64,000 nt of DNA from Tubiluchus corallicola (lineage: Eukaryota; Priapulida; Priapulimorpha; Priapulimorphida; Tubiluchidae). The translations under genes and the position numbers were made by a program. Below the pieces are notes generated by a model that saw nothing but the letters and a program-made list of their open reading frames with translations, searched no databases and was not told the origin of the DNA. This document shows, one piece after another, positions 25,601 through 35,100 of this stretch (position 1 is the first letter of the stretch; each line of letters begins with the position of its first letter). The stretch is taken from NCBI GenBank assembly GCA_030141605.1, contig JAQGDQ010000217.1, positions 124,001-188,000 of the forward strand, written 5' to 3'.

Positions 25601-25653
25601 CTCGTAGATCATTGAACCTCGAAGCTTATAAAAAACGTCGTGGTTTGATATGA
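7985..25653 (+). CDS. RTF1: RNA polymerase-associated protein RTF1, 14 exons, 699 aa
   Basis: PAF1-complex subunit acting in the nucleus on elongating RNA polymerase II; the family couples elongation to H2B ubiquitination and binds phosphorylated Spt5. Exons: 7985-8065, 9304-9408, 9622-9757, 11041-11224, 11562-11785, 13104-13269, 13857-13958, 14420-14593, 15270-15465, 15606-15863, 16863-17048, 17620-17661, 18762-18900, 25547-25653. All join in phase. Start MVKRKN and C-terminus [16 protein letters not shown] match animal RTF1; human RTF1 is about 710 aa. Order: acidic Ser/Asp N-terminus; histone-modification region about 124-180 ([26 protein letters not shown]); Lys-rich linker; acidic tract with poly-Asp/Glu; Plus3 domain about 319-450 ([57 protein letters not shown]); coiled coil about 470-530; DPFTRRK motif. 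Exon 12 (42 bp) is the least certain. The last intron carries a LINE. Confidence 0.95.
19607..19631. repeat. (AT)n microsatellite
   Basis: About twelve uninterrupted AT dinucleotides in the last intron of RTF1. Simple repeat with no other signal. Confidence 0.9.
21338..21513 (+). repeat. Two 88-bp tandem units in the LINE 5' region
   Basis: The unit starting GGATGCTGCGGGAGCAG at 21338 repeats at 21426 with only a few differences, for example GCGGGG versus GCTGGG. It lies about 230 bp before the first ATG of the endonuclease ORF. Other LINE families carry tandem 5' monomers that act as promoters; that role here is inference. Confidence 0.85.
21743..23044 (+). CDS. LINE endonuclease ORF (CFDP2/RTE type)
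   Basis: Apurinic/apyrimidinic-type endonuclease that would nick the target site during retrotransposition. The open frame is 433 aa, but the likely protein begins at one of the Met codons near 21859. Motifs in order: [11 protein letters not shown] (metal-binding Asn), [11 protein letters not shown] (catalytic Glu), [12 protein letters not shown] (Asp/Asn pair), HQLDHILA, and [10 protein letters not shown] (Asp-His pair). The whole set matches endonucleases often annotated as craniofacial development protein 2-like, which derive from RTE/BovB elements. The ORF ends soon after [15 protein letters not shown], where family members normally run on into reverse transcriptase. The linker before the RT frame looks about 30 residues shorter than usual (from memory), so a small deletion probably caused the frame change. 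Confidence 0.85.
   Translation: MRPSCLFMPPIYTLSAKWRWTLSGHFFSRASVSVLILFSMMMTTTNDDNTMLPRPGEPTRRPVATVRNLRSPQPKNLLSLGCWNVRTTNDNNGNLRPERATAIICEALNDVNIDICAVSEVRRPGEGNVVEKTHTIYWSGGVHQVAGVGFAVSNKLQLESQPLAINDRLMMLKLRLQDRSFLTLFSVYGPTLQCSNHEKESFYDNLTAHARQAANDGKVIILGDMNARVGRDSMTWPGVLGKHGTGNMNSNGLLLLEFCARMEFSVTGSFFRLHDRMKTTWQHARSKHWHQLDHILACKKTMSDNNIRVTKASLTADCFTDHRLLVCKCSFMLQKPARPQRPPKRFNVEVDEGKESKLQVYLANVLSDCRPSWDETKEILLNSAEAVFGKQGNRNRDWFNELEIGALVKDKKNRRELRNHPTYEESVVPGPSQ
22986..24938 (+). CDS. LINE reverse transcriptase ORF, 650 aa, uninterrupted
   Basis: RNA-dependent DNA polymerase of the RTE-like element, overlapping the endonuclease ORF by 59 bp in another frame. Real family homology starts near [12 protein letters not shown]. 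Motifs: [69 protein letters not shown] (first catalytic Asp), [26 protein letters not shown] (YADD catalytic pair), [10 protein letters not shown]. The C-terminal part has [26 protein letters not shown] and [12 protein letters not shown], typical of this clade. All catalytic residues are present and there is no stop over 1.95 kb, so the copy is young. One oddity is YLRS where the family usually has YLGS. Confidence 0.93.
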   Translation: MSSEIIRLMKNQWFQDRANEVERHAQMKNFREFYASLNAVYGPTSRCNHPIKSIADDTLNSSNDIQNRWMEHFSTLLNQTTDADFTILDEIPQLSAIDEMDGLVTLEELKYSIRRIKRRKSPGPDGVPPEVIIHGGASLQNHLLELFNVIWRTGDMPRDFVNANITILFKKGVRSDCGNYRGISLLSVVGKLFADILLVRLDKILERIYPESQSGYRRDRSTIDGIFTIRQLMEKTREHRTSMHIAFIDFTKAFDCVNRELLYKVLSKCGCPDRFTSMVKALHTDMLARLSVNGQLSDPVEYNSGVKQGCKLAPSLFELFAAVLLQVAFGRLGSTKSIHVRFRYDGDIFDLRRLKARTKTRMMFLREAQYADDIAIFSDNPEDLQDLIDIYNETAKRMGLRINKRKTETMSVGSSDSVNFTIDGEQLGSVQRFKYLRSYICSDTRLDTELHARINAAASSFGRMRKRVFDNHDLTIATKLQVYKQCIIPQLTYGQETWTLYQDQVRSLRAVQQRHLRHILRIRWDDYVPNEDVHARAKMEDIEVTLTKAQLRWFGHVVRMNDKRPTKALLHGELTSGSRSVGRPLLRFKDKVKFSLRKGGMLDKLPFAVHDRPAWRSLVNNCVEKLDEERRMLGYARRFKSWIRDGFMDI

Positions 25654-26742
25654 TGTTATCAGTAGCCAGAGCTTCGTGTAAATAACTGTTAATAGTTTTA
25701 TATTGTACAAAATGTTCATTTATATTATAGTTTTCTGATTAGCTGTATTATATGAAATTTTTATTACACCATATCACAAGTTTAGGTATTATTTCATCTA
25801 CAGGTGCAAAAACTAAAAATTCCCCAATAGAATTTGGAACAGCAAATGTGTGACTGTGATGAGTCCTCAAAAACATTCTTATTGAACCATTATGCAGGCT
25901 GTATTATTTTGTTTATAAACTTGCCAGCATTTATTTATTTTATTATAGTTAAATTTTAAGATGTACAGAAAATGTCTCCATTTTTAGAACGTAATTAATA
26001 CTAATTATGCAAAAATTGGTATGTGTGTAAAGTTGTATACCTTTTGAGGATGTAAAAGTTCTATAGGGGCCTACTTTTTGTAGTTCCACGTAGGGCCTAG
26101 TGTTCCATCTGATTTTCACTTTTTGTACAATAGTATGTAATTGTAGTAATGCTTTAGGTTTGCCTAAATTTTTACATAAATGTTGGTTATACTCAAGCAA
26201 TTAACAGCTTTCAGTGTCATTCACACAAATGAAATGATTTAAGATGCAGAATAGTGTACAGGTGTATATATTTGTACATTTTGAATCAGATTAGCTACAA
26301 ATGATTGGAAAATGTTTTGTTTGTGGTAACATATAGAAGCAGGTTACTGTATAATTTCTGCTGATATTCAGTTTGTTTACTAAGTTAGGTTTGTTTACCA
26401 GCTTGGTGCCACCAGAAGGCCAAATATTTGCAATGTAAATAAAAATGCAGTTATTATTCTGTTTTGTAAATAAATTTATATTACCATACAGATATTGCAT
26501 CTTTCTGTTTGATTGTGATTAGTTTGGCATGTGCTTAAAAATGAAGCACATCACATGGTGACTATTTGTGGAGAATATCAGTGTGGTAACAGTCACTAAT
26601 TAAAATATAGTGTTTAGTTTTTGCAAAAACGAATTCCCTGCCATTTTACATTGCTGACTACAAAAAACTGTACCTCGCACATCAGTTGTAAATTATGTTG
26701 GTGTCACCCTCTAATAAATGAGACAGTTTTATTTTGAATAAA
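25654..26742 (+). other. RTF1: RTF1 3' UTR with polyadenylation candidates
   Basis: Follows the TGA at 25651-25653. AATAAA hexamers occur at 26438-26443, 26713-26718 and 26737-26742, so the transcript probably ends between about 26460 and 26770. No other gene is visible. Which signal is used cannot be told from sequence. Confidence 0.5.
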
Positions 26743-26858
26743 TTAATCAAGTGATAACAGCTCATAAGAGATCTTCAAAAACATGTTTTGAAGGTTTATA
26801 GCTTCATTTCAAAGAAAATTGTTTCCTAAAAATTTTTAAATTTTTTCCACAGAAAAAC

Positions 26859-28001
26859 CATTTCCCAGAAAACTTCTAGAAATATTTTTCCTAGAAAATT
26901 CGTTTCACAAAAAATGCATTTCCCAAAAAAGATTTTTTAACAGAAAAATCTTCATTACTTTTTAATTGCAAGATCTGCAATTTTTATTGAGATAAAGTCT
27001 TCGATTTCTAATTTATTTTCCCTCGTCCTCTCCTATGTGCATCATCTTCCCTCCCTCTCTCTTCCCAGTCTTTCTCCCCTATTCGCTCGTCCTCTTCTAC
27101 TTTCTCTTTTGTCTTTATCACTTCCTCTCTCTCGGTCCCTGCCTCCCTCCTCCACTCGCTCTCTCTTTCTGCCACACACGTGTATAATCATTTCAAATTC
27201 AACTGATTTTCGTAGGATTTGAATTAAAGTGTAATAAACAATAGAGAAAATGAAAACACTGAGAGTTAGCGAGCCATAGTCAGATTTGTGAACATCTTGT
27301 AGTATGAATTTACCCAATAAATTATGCTTTACAGGTCTTTGTTGCACGCAAGCCATTAAGCAAAACTCAACTAGCAATTACTTTATGGTAGGACCAGATC
27401 CTAGTCCATTATTAAGATAATCTTCTAAGATTAAACATTGAATTGGTAGCGGTGTCTCACGGTCACTTTCGGATGCATGTACATCCTCCCCAAATGAATG
27501 AGTCAATTTGGCATCGCAGTGAAAGCAACTGTGTAAAAGAGAGATTCCTAAGCGGTCATTCAACCACATCAGTTACCAGGCTCGGCATTGCTAACTTCGG
27601 TACGGTCAGCACAAATCGTGACCACTCGAGTATATCCCTCTCGTCCCAACATGAACAAGTGTGTGCCAAGTTTCATCTAACAAAATCCCATATTAGTTTT
27701 ACTTTTTTAGCCTTTTTTCTCCCGATTGAAATAGCAGTGCAAAAGTTATTTCTATTTCGTCGGTTATAACAACAGCTGTACCGTTGGGTAGCGCAGCAAG
27801 AAAGGTGACGCATGCTTAAGCAGGCTAGCTGTTAATTGTCTAATTTACGCTGAAGCCAAGTACTCTACTAATGCGAGTTGACCAATTTTTTTATCGTAGG
27901 ATCCATTTCACTCAGTACACTGCAATATCTTCATCAGTAGGTTTTTCTGTCAAAATAATTTCGGTGAATTTTTTTCTAACAACAATTTTTTCTGGGAAAT
28001 G
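26859..28001. repeat. Possible degenerate element with inverted ends
   Basis: CATTTCCCAGAAAA at 26859-26872 is the exact reverse complement of 27988-28001. Related copies of CAGAAAAA and CATTTCCCA cluster near the left end, and CAGAAAAACC-type strings appear in reverse complement near the right end. The inside shows no transposase. It could be an old non-autonomous DNA transposon, but A/T-rich chance matches are a serious alternative. Confidence 0.3.
27017..27172 (+). repeat. Polypyrimidine tract, CT-rich
   Basis: About 155 bases almost wholly C and T on the plus strand, rich in CTCTCT, CCCTCC and TTCTC, with few purine interruptions. Such tracts can adopt triplex structures in principle. 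The minus-strand ORF across it (Arg/Glu/Gly-rich) is an artefact of composition. Confidence 0.8.
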
Positions 28002-30888
28002 AGTCTACCCCTTATTATGGTCTATCCCGTTTAGAAAGTGTTTACATTTCATTGATTATCATTATAGTAGTTCAGCAATCATATAGTCTGCTCAAATTCA
28101 GCCAAATATTCTGAAAATTGAGCAAACTAAACCAAAACGAATTTACTTGTAAAGCTGTTTTTAAATAAATGGCAGTAAGACCTTCCCGTTTCTTAGCAAC
28201 GTAGATTGTCAGTAAATAGGTGACTGCAATGTATATTGTCAAATCCTATGGTCAAGCCCACATGCTTGATAGTGACAATTTCACGATGTACTATCGTATA
28301 GAGCCCTAAACCATGGTCCACATTATCCTGTAGACTATTACAGGCTGCAGCCTAGAGCCCAAGCTTGGGATTCCTAAAAGTTATCAGGTGATAACAGAAC
28401 AGTGGTATGGTTGCACATGTATTAACATGTGTGGTAATTTGGTTTGCAATAAATTGTAAAACAGTGGTATTTTTTAAAGAATATTTTTATTGACAAACGA
28501 AAGATAGCTATTCTAGTTTATTTTAAGAACAAGTTTACTTCAAGCTGTGTAAATGTCGCTGAAATATATCAGGATAAAAATATTCAAGACGGGTGGGGGA
28601 GAGTTAGTGGCGGTGGTTGCGTCCGAGGGGGGCACAATTTCATTAGCCTATGAGTCCTAAAAGGTCATAATCCGGCGTTGCCGAGGCCAGAGTAATATCA
28701 TGCTATTTGTCGCCACTTATGCAAGGTTATGATTGTACTGTTGTTTTAATTTATAAACTTCCTGTTGTATTAAGGGGAACATTTCATGAGTTTTCATCGA
28801 CAACACAAATGTGGTCGATCTGTCATGGACTAACTGATATAGGATAATGTAGTTTCAGACTCTTTTCCTTTGTTCTTGTTTTATACAGCTAAGCACTGAG
28901 CAAGCTTCCGCGGCGGGGCCTGCACATTATATTGAAGCTTATGGCTGAACTCGTCTCAGCATTTAAGGAAATTTTTCTGAGTTCAGACATCCATTATTAA
29001 CATAATGTGCATGTAACTTTTTTTCAACAAAGTAAAATCGAAAAGCAAGGGAAATATGGCTGCACTATGAAACCGCCAAGAAGCAAATTTTCTCTATGTT
29101 CACCCTTCCACTTACTACTCAGATTCAGGGTTGCTACGCTTTACATGTCGTGACTACTGGTGTACTCATCATCACCTTACAATATTCATACAATGTTTTA
29201 ACGTTAACTTTATTGAAATTCAGACTAGCCATATTATTATTGGTAAACAATGTTATCGACCTATAATATCTCGATAATGGTTGATCCAGTTATTGCAATG
29301 GAAATACCTACGCTGCTCTGGGATGCCAGCATTTAGTCCACAAACTAGTTTCTAAAGTTGTCAGCTTACCCGATACTAGGACGATTTCAATGTTAAGCGT
29401 TTATTATAAGGCGACAAACTTGTCAAATGTAAAGATCTGATAATTTGTATTTACTTATTACGGTGTTTTGGTGCAGTTTCCGCGTGACCTTGAGATTCTG
29501 CACCGTCATGTTGCGAACGAAGCTAGGCTCCCAAGCCGACAGCGGTTATTTACGTGAAATTACTGGGTCAAGTTATGCGAGTCAATATACAGTACCATAT
29601 AGACGTAGTATAACATGCAGTAGCATAGCAGCACTGTACAAGCTAGTCACTAAACCATTACATTATGCATCAGTATTTTCTGGAATTCTGAGAATTCCCA
29701 AGCGGATGTTCGTTTTACAATTACAAAGACGTATCTTTACATACGTATAATAACAGATTAAACTCAGTAATTTTTGATATAGAGGATTTTACTTATTATA
29801 TGACACAGTTTTCAAGTTTCTCCAAAACAGTACTTATTATACGATGGTAAAGGTGACAAAGTAGTCATCAGGCTTTCAACTTTCATTATAAAAACAATAT
29901 AAAATTATTTATTTTAAACTGCTTAATTGAAAGCAGGCAACATCACGTTAATTTAAAATGTCAGTACACCACATGCGTTAAACATCCCAAGATACTATGT
30001 ACAACTTATTACAGCTTGATTTTCCAAAAAATATTTTCAATTTGTTCGCTGTTACAAGTATCTGCATGTCAAGTAAATTAGGTCTGGCAACCTTACAGCA
30101 TTGCAGTGTTTTCTTAAAGACAGCACAGCACAACACAGTAAAACGCAATTAAAATTTGTGGTAAAATACAAAAAGAAATTGGCATCAACTGCACAATTTT
30201 GTTTCTTCTATGACAACCGCAGTTTTTATTTATTTTTGTTAAAAAACTTCTACATGCATTTTAGGTCTGAATATTACAGTAATACCCAGATCTAATTATT
30301 ACTCGTTCTGAAAGCGTGCCACAAGTCCACTTTTCATTAAAACTCATTATAAACGTGACCACAGTTTGAAAAAAATCAATTGCGTGTATATAATTTTATG
30401 ATGTGTCATTTGGCGAGGGGTTTTTGAGCAAATGTCCACTATACATGTCCCGGTAATCCTACAGCTAAGAAATTTCTAACAATTATTGGCCAAGTTTATG
30501 TGACTCGTTTTCCTGTATGTGATATCCAGACATTTACGAACTAGCAATATAAGCAATGTACAACATCTTAACATAATATTGGCAAGTTAACATTTATATA
30601 ATTATTTAATGCCACCTGTACTACCATTAGGTTTTGTAAAATAACAAAGGTATGCTATATTAGTTACAAATGCAACTAAGCCAATACTCATAATAAACTG
30701 GCTCTCAAAACAACATTTTAATAACTTACACAAATATATACATTTACTCAACTATTACAGGACAACTGACAACAAGAAAAATGAGGTATATGAGTGAAAG
30801 TAGTCAAAGTACAGATTTTTCGAAATCTTTTGCCTTGCCTACTGTAGTAGTTCATGTACAAAGTGAATAATTAGGCCAATTTGTCAAA

Positions 30889-30894
30889 TTTATT
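30889..30894 (-). terminator. ISCU: Candidate ISCU polyadenylation signal
   Basis: TTTATT on the plus strand, AATAAA on the minus strand, about 160 bases past the ISCU stop codon, which fits a short 3' UTR. Confidence 0.5.
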
Positions 30895-31053
30895 TTGCAT
30901 GTGATTTTGTGTGTTTTTTAAAAAACAGCTCAGCAGAAGAAACCGTTATAGTTGATATAAAGTTTTGTGGAATTTTTACATTTATGTTAATATCAAAGGC
31001 TTTGAGAAGTGTCATCAGTACTACAGTTTTAACAGCAAGCACAACACTTTCTC

Positions 31054-31515
31054 TTAGTTAGCTACTTTTTTTGCCTTTTTCACCTTATAGTCTTCCAATG
31101 CAGCTTTAATAGCATCTTCTGCCAACATCGAGCAATGCAACTTCACAGGGGGCAAGCTCAATTCCTTTGCAATATCTGTGTTCTTAATACCCAAAGCCTC
31201 ATCTGTCGTTTTGCCTTTGACCCACTCGGTAGCCAATGAACTCGATGCTATTGCAGAGCCACAGCCGAAGGTTTTGAACCTAGCATCCACTATTTTACCA
31301 TCCTCACTGACCTTGATTTGCAGTTTCATCACATCACCACAAGCTGGTGCACCTACTAATCCTGTGCCAACGTTTTCTTCATTTTTCTCAAACTTGCCAA
31401 CATTGCGTGGATTTTCGTAGTGATCAATTACGTTTTTGTGATACTGTGCAGTAGTGGAAGCAACTGCACGATGCACAGGTGACCAAGATCTAAAAATGCC
31501 CCTATACAGTGCCAT
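31054..31515 (-). CDS. ISCU: Fe-S cluster assembly scaffold ISCU, 153 aa, single exon
   Basis: Mitochondrial scaffold on which NFS1, frataxin and ferredoxin build 2Fe-2S clusters, later released by the HSC20/HSPA9 chaperones. Residues 1-25 are Arg-rich and Ser/Ala-rich without acidic residues, a typical mitochondrial presequence. The mature part begins YHKNVIDHYENPRNVG. The cluster ligands are present: Cys59 with Asp61 (GAPACGD), Cys85 (FGCGSAIASSS), and His127-Cys128 (KLHCSMLAEDAI); the chaperone-binding LPPVK motif is at 121-125. Near-full length against human ISCU (167 aa). I chose ATG at 31515; the frame extends a few codons upstream (TTG AGT) but has no other ATG before an in-frame stop. 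A good acceptor near 31546 suggests a spliced 5' UTR. The lack of coding introns is odd beside 14- and 40-exon neighbours and suggests intron loss or a functional retrocopy. Confidence 0.95.
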   Translation of the reverse strand: MALYRGIFRSWSPVHRAVASTTAQYHKNVIDHYENPRNVGKFEKNEENVGTGLVGAPACGDVMKLQIKVSEDGKIVDARFKTFGCGSAIASSSLATEWVKGKTTDEALGIKNTDIAKELSLPPVKLHCSMLAEDAIKAALEDYKVKKAKKVAN

Positions 31516-32171
31516 ACTCAATGAGTATGAACTGTAAGCACCCGTAATGCCTGTTAAGAGAAGAATTCAACATACTACAAAGAATACTACATAGGCGAGA
31601 GCTGCAGCAGACTTAGTAGGCCTAATAATTAATACCTAATAAAGTTTAACAATAAAATAAAACCATAGCAGCCATAGAACAATCACAGTTAAGAAGACAA
31701 CAGTTTAAAACTATATACAAACTTTACAACAATGTGTAGGTCAATTTTATATTAATAACACAAAAATCGTAATTATAAAATCTGCTACTACGGCTTGCAC
31801 ACACTGCAGTGGGATTAGTATAAGTGGTGATTATTTTACAGTCACCTACAGATGTTATTCAAGTAATAAGTCAAATAATTATATAAAAATGCACACATAC
31901 TTGTTGTAAGCCAAGTGTGTAGCTTTTGTACACTTAATACACACCACCTTCCACAGAATCTTACACAGAAATGAAACAAAAATAACTACATGCCTTGCTT
32001 ACAGCAGTTCATGGTAAGTTGTATTTAACTACTGTTGCGCCATCTATATTATTTACATGTGACGTCACGTTAGCCATAAAAATAAGCATGGAAGATTTGA
32101 GTTGTTTCGTTTATTATGTACTCACATAAATTTTATAATTAACATAGCAAAACTACGATATACCAATAATA
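31516..32171. promoter_or_regulatory. Divergent spacer, probable bidirectional promoter
   Basis: ISCU and ATG2 start codons face away from each other across 656 bp, so both promoters must lie here unless 5' exons overlap. Visible: a CRE palindrome at 32060-32067 and, on the minus strand, AGATGGCGC near 32035-32043, resembling YY1-type sites. No TATA box is obvious. A shared promoter is inference. Confidence 0.55.
32060..32067. promoter_or_regulatory. CRE palindrome TGACGTCA
   Basis: A perfect 8-bp cAMP-response element, 105 bases before the ATG2 start codon and within a CpG-poor, AT-rich spacer. CREB/ATF family members bind this site. CREB and ATF factors regulate autophagy genes in other animals; binding here is inferred. 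Confidence 0.5.
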
Positions 32172-35100
32172 ATGCCTTGGTACTTTCCGTGGACAGATTT
32201 TCTGAAGAAAAGGGCTTGTCGTTACCTTTTGCAGCGATACTTAGGGCAGTTTTTACAGGAGAAGCTAAGCCTTGATCAACTGAGCATTGATTTATACAAT
32301 GGCACAGGAGTTATTAAGGAAGTCAAATTAGATGTTGAGGTACTGGCGTACTGCTCTTTGAATTTCACTTACAACAGTATATTTACAATACTGTTTACTC
32401 ATTTGTAAACTGTAAATTTAAAAGTGGTATGCTACGTGTAATATCTACATGTTCTATTTCGTAGTCTATAACTGACTGAGTGCCTGAAAAACTCAGTAAA
32501 TTTTAGTGCCTAATAGCTATAGAGCCTGCTTGTATTTACATGTGTTTGCATAGACCTACGTTACATTTTATTTAGCTTAGTTAATCTTATTACATTTTGT
32601 TAACCTGTTTTAAGGCATTGAATGAACTGTTGGAAACAGCAAATCTTCCTGTAGAAATTGTTGATGGTTTTATTGGAAGCATATCAGTGATCATTCCTTG
32701 GTCGGCACTTCTGATTGAAAGTTCCATCGTTGAAATATCTGGCTTGGAAATAACTATGCAGCCGAAACAACGGCAGGATGACAGTATGAAATTTTATTAA
32801 TTTTTTTAGCACTGCGAAATTTGCAAATTGATTAACATTGCGAAATTTGCGATTTCGAATAACCACAAAGCTTCTGTCTGTTCACTTTATGTGGATTCAC
32901 TTTAGAGACTTAAGGAAATGATTACTTTGAGCAGAGAAGGTTCTTGCAGGATATTTGTGCCTTACTGGCTTCCTTAACATTTTAATCAAATTGGGAAGTG
33001 GGTGTGGACAAAGCGTTGAAACTGGTGCTGAGGCATCATGGCTGCTGACAAGTATTCAATTTTACAAGCACAAATAATCGGCTGATGCTGAGTCTTAGCT
33101 TACACATATACATTGTTTATTACTCTTTTCAAATAATGTTTTTTCAAAGACGGTGATATAACAATTGTATACAAAATGTTAACTTGGAGATATTACTTTT
33201 GTATTATCCTCAGCTATTCTTCTTCTTCAGTAGCTTTTATGTACAAAACTTTCGGTGTTACCTTCAATGGTAGACAGAAACCTGTCTTATTAACCTTGTA
33301 TTTGCATGCATTTTTATGCCTAGAACAATGTACATTTATGCATGGGTATTTTATTGCCAAATTTCTAGAAGAAATTTAAGCTGTGAGTTTGAAAGCTTTC
33401 ATTTACAACTATTGAGTCAGTTACTACATGCATACTTTATTCATAGAGATATATATTAATAAGAAAATATTTGTGTTTTATCATAAAACCTTCTCTTTCA
33501 TAGGAGCTTAAGCTTTTCTTTCGCTTAATTACTAGTAGCAAATTGCTTCTGTTGCTTTAGTGGTGATTTTTGAATCAGTTTTCGGCAGCATGACAACAAG
33601 TATGCAATTAGCAGAGGAGTGTTTGAAGCAAGAACCAGTTGTTAATGAAGAACCGCCACAACAACCATTTGAAGGATTGGAGTCATTTGCTCAGACCATC
33701 GAATCAGGTTTGCTTCATCAATGAGATCTATAATAATGATCAGATGACTCATATTGACCTTGGAAATTTTTACTCAGCTTGAAAATATTTCATGTTCCAA
33801 TCGTCATAATTTTGAATTTTCTAGGCAATTGCAACTATTATCTTGTACATTTTTCACAAATATTTGAATTATCAAGACAGTTTTACTACATAGTCAGGCA
33901 TGACACAGACACTGACAGTTGGTTTGGCTGCTTTCACATTTTTATCATATGTATTGTAATTGTGCCGTATCTACATTTTGACATTGTGAAACAACCACTG
34001 ATGTTTTCACAATATCATTCATTTTTTTTATTTTGTTGTTTATATTTCGGCTTTGTGTTGCATTTTTGTCAACAGCTCCTTTGGTGACATCATGAGACAT
34101 TTGTGTTGCAATTTCAGTGCTATCAAGAATACGGGTGTCATTTCTGGATGTCATTGTTCGAATGGAACATGTGCCAAAGGAAAGCAAATCAGGAGTCGCA
34201 CTTGAGGTCCGGATAGACAGGTACTTTTTCTACCCTATGTAAAGAGTTTGTAAAGCAGTTAATTGTTCATTTGTTTATATTTGGTTGTTCACACGATACC
34301 TATGTCAAAGAAATGTGTATTGGTTTCTGCAGCATTTTGCATAAGTGTTTAAATTTACAAAAAAATGGATAATTTATGGTAAAAAGCTGCATTTTTCATG
34401 GTTCTGAGCAAATGAAACCATAATGGGCAGTAATCTCAGAAGTCTTTTGATTTTATGAGCTCTTGCTTACCATGATCTGGATCTGCTAAAAGTAGTGTGT
34501 TTTTTTAGTAAATTAATTGTCTTTGTATTTCTCTGTCAATAAATTTGTGCACTAGCAATGAAACTTATAATTTTGTTAAAAACCCAATGCTGTGAAGGTA
34601 TTTTTGTCATTAGACTTGCTGATTTGTATTTTTGTCAGCAAACAGCAATAAAAGTGCTTAGCATTTGTACTTTAGAGCTAATAATAAAAAGTGAAGATGT
34701 AATCCAGAATGCATGCTGGGCAGATCAGATTAGTCCTGATGTGATAAAAGTGAATTTTGTACATCTCTGGATTGCTCATCTTTATTTATTTGAAAACCCA
34801 CGAAAGATAATCAGAAATTTGTAATATCTGAGTGAGTCGAGTCAACAAAGATGGTGAAATGCAGTCAGTTGTGGCTTAATTTAATCTTTTGTCTTAATTC
34901 TAATTATTTATGAAAAGTATTGAACACTTTCCAAGTACATTATGTACAGGCCTTTCATTGAATTAAAATCTAATTATACCAAGTAATTAATTACATTACA
35001 ATTTTATCCTCAGTCTATCATAATGACCACTCACTAACCCTTCTCACTATTCTTTTTAAACCCTGCTTACCTTGTTCTATTTTTAACTGATATGCTATAT

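Larger units (their letters stand above)
26743..30888. other. Gene-poor intergenic DNA between RTF1 and ISCU
   Basis: RTF1 and ISCU are convergent, so this holds no promoter for either. I see no conserved protein or RNA gene. Visible structure: A/T-rich degenerate repeats around CATTTCCCA (26850-26960), a pyrimidine tract (27017-27172), and an inverted 14-mer pair 1.1 kb apart. The longest ORF, 29445-29750 plus, encodes an unremarkable 101-aa sequence with no family resemblance and is judged random. Confidence 0.4.

Noticed and set aside
27042-27377. Arg/Glu/Gly-rich minus-strand ORF of 111 aa
   Set aside because: Produced by the pyrimidine tract; no domain, and low complexity explains it.
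31178-31420. 80-aa plus-strand ORF
   Set aside because: Exact antisense of the conserved ISCU coding exon.
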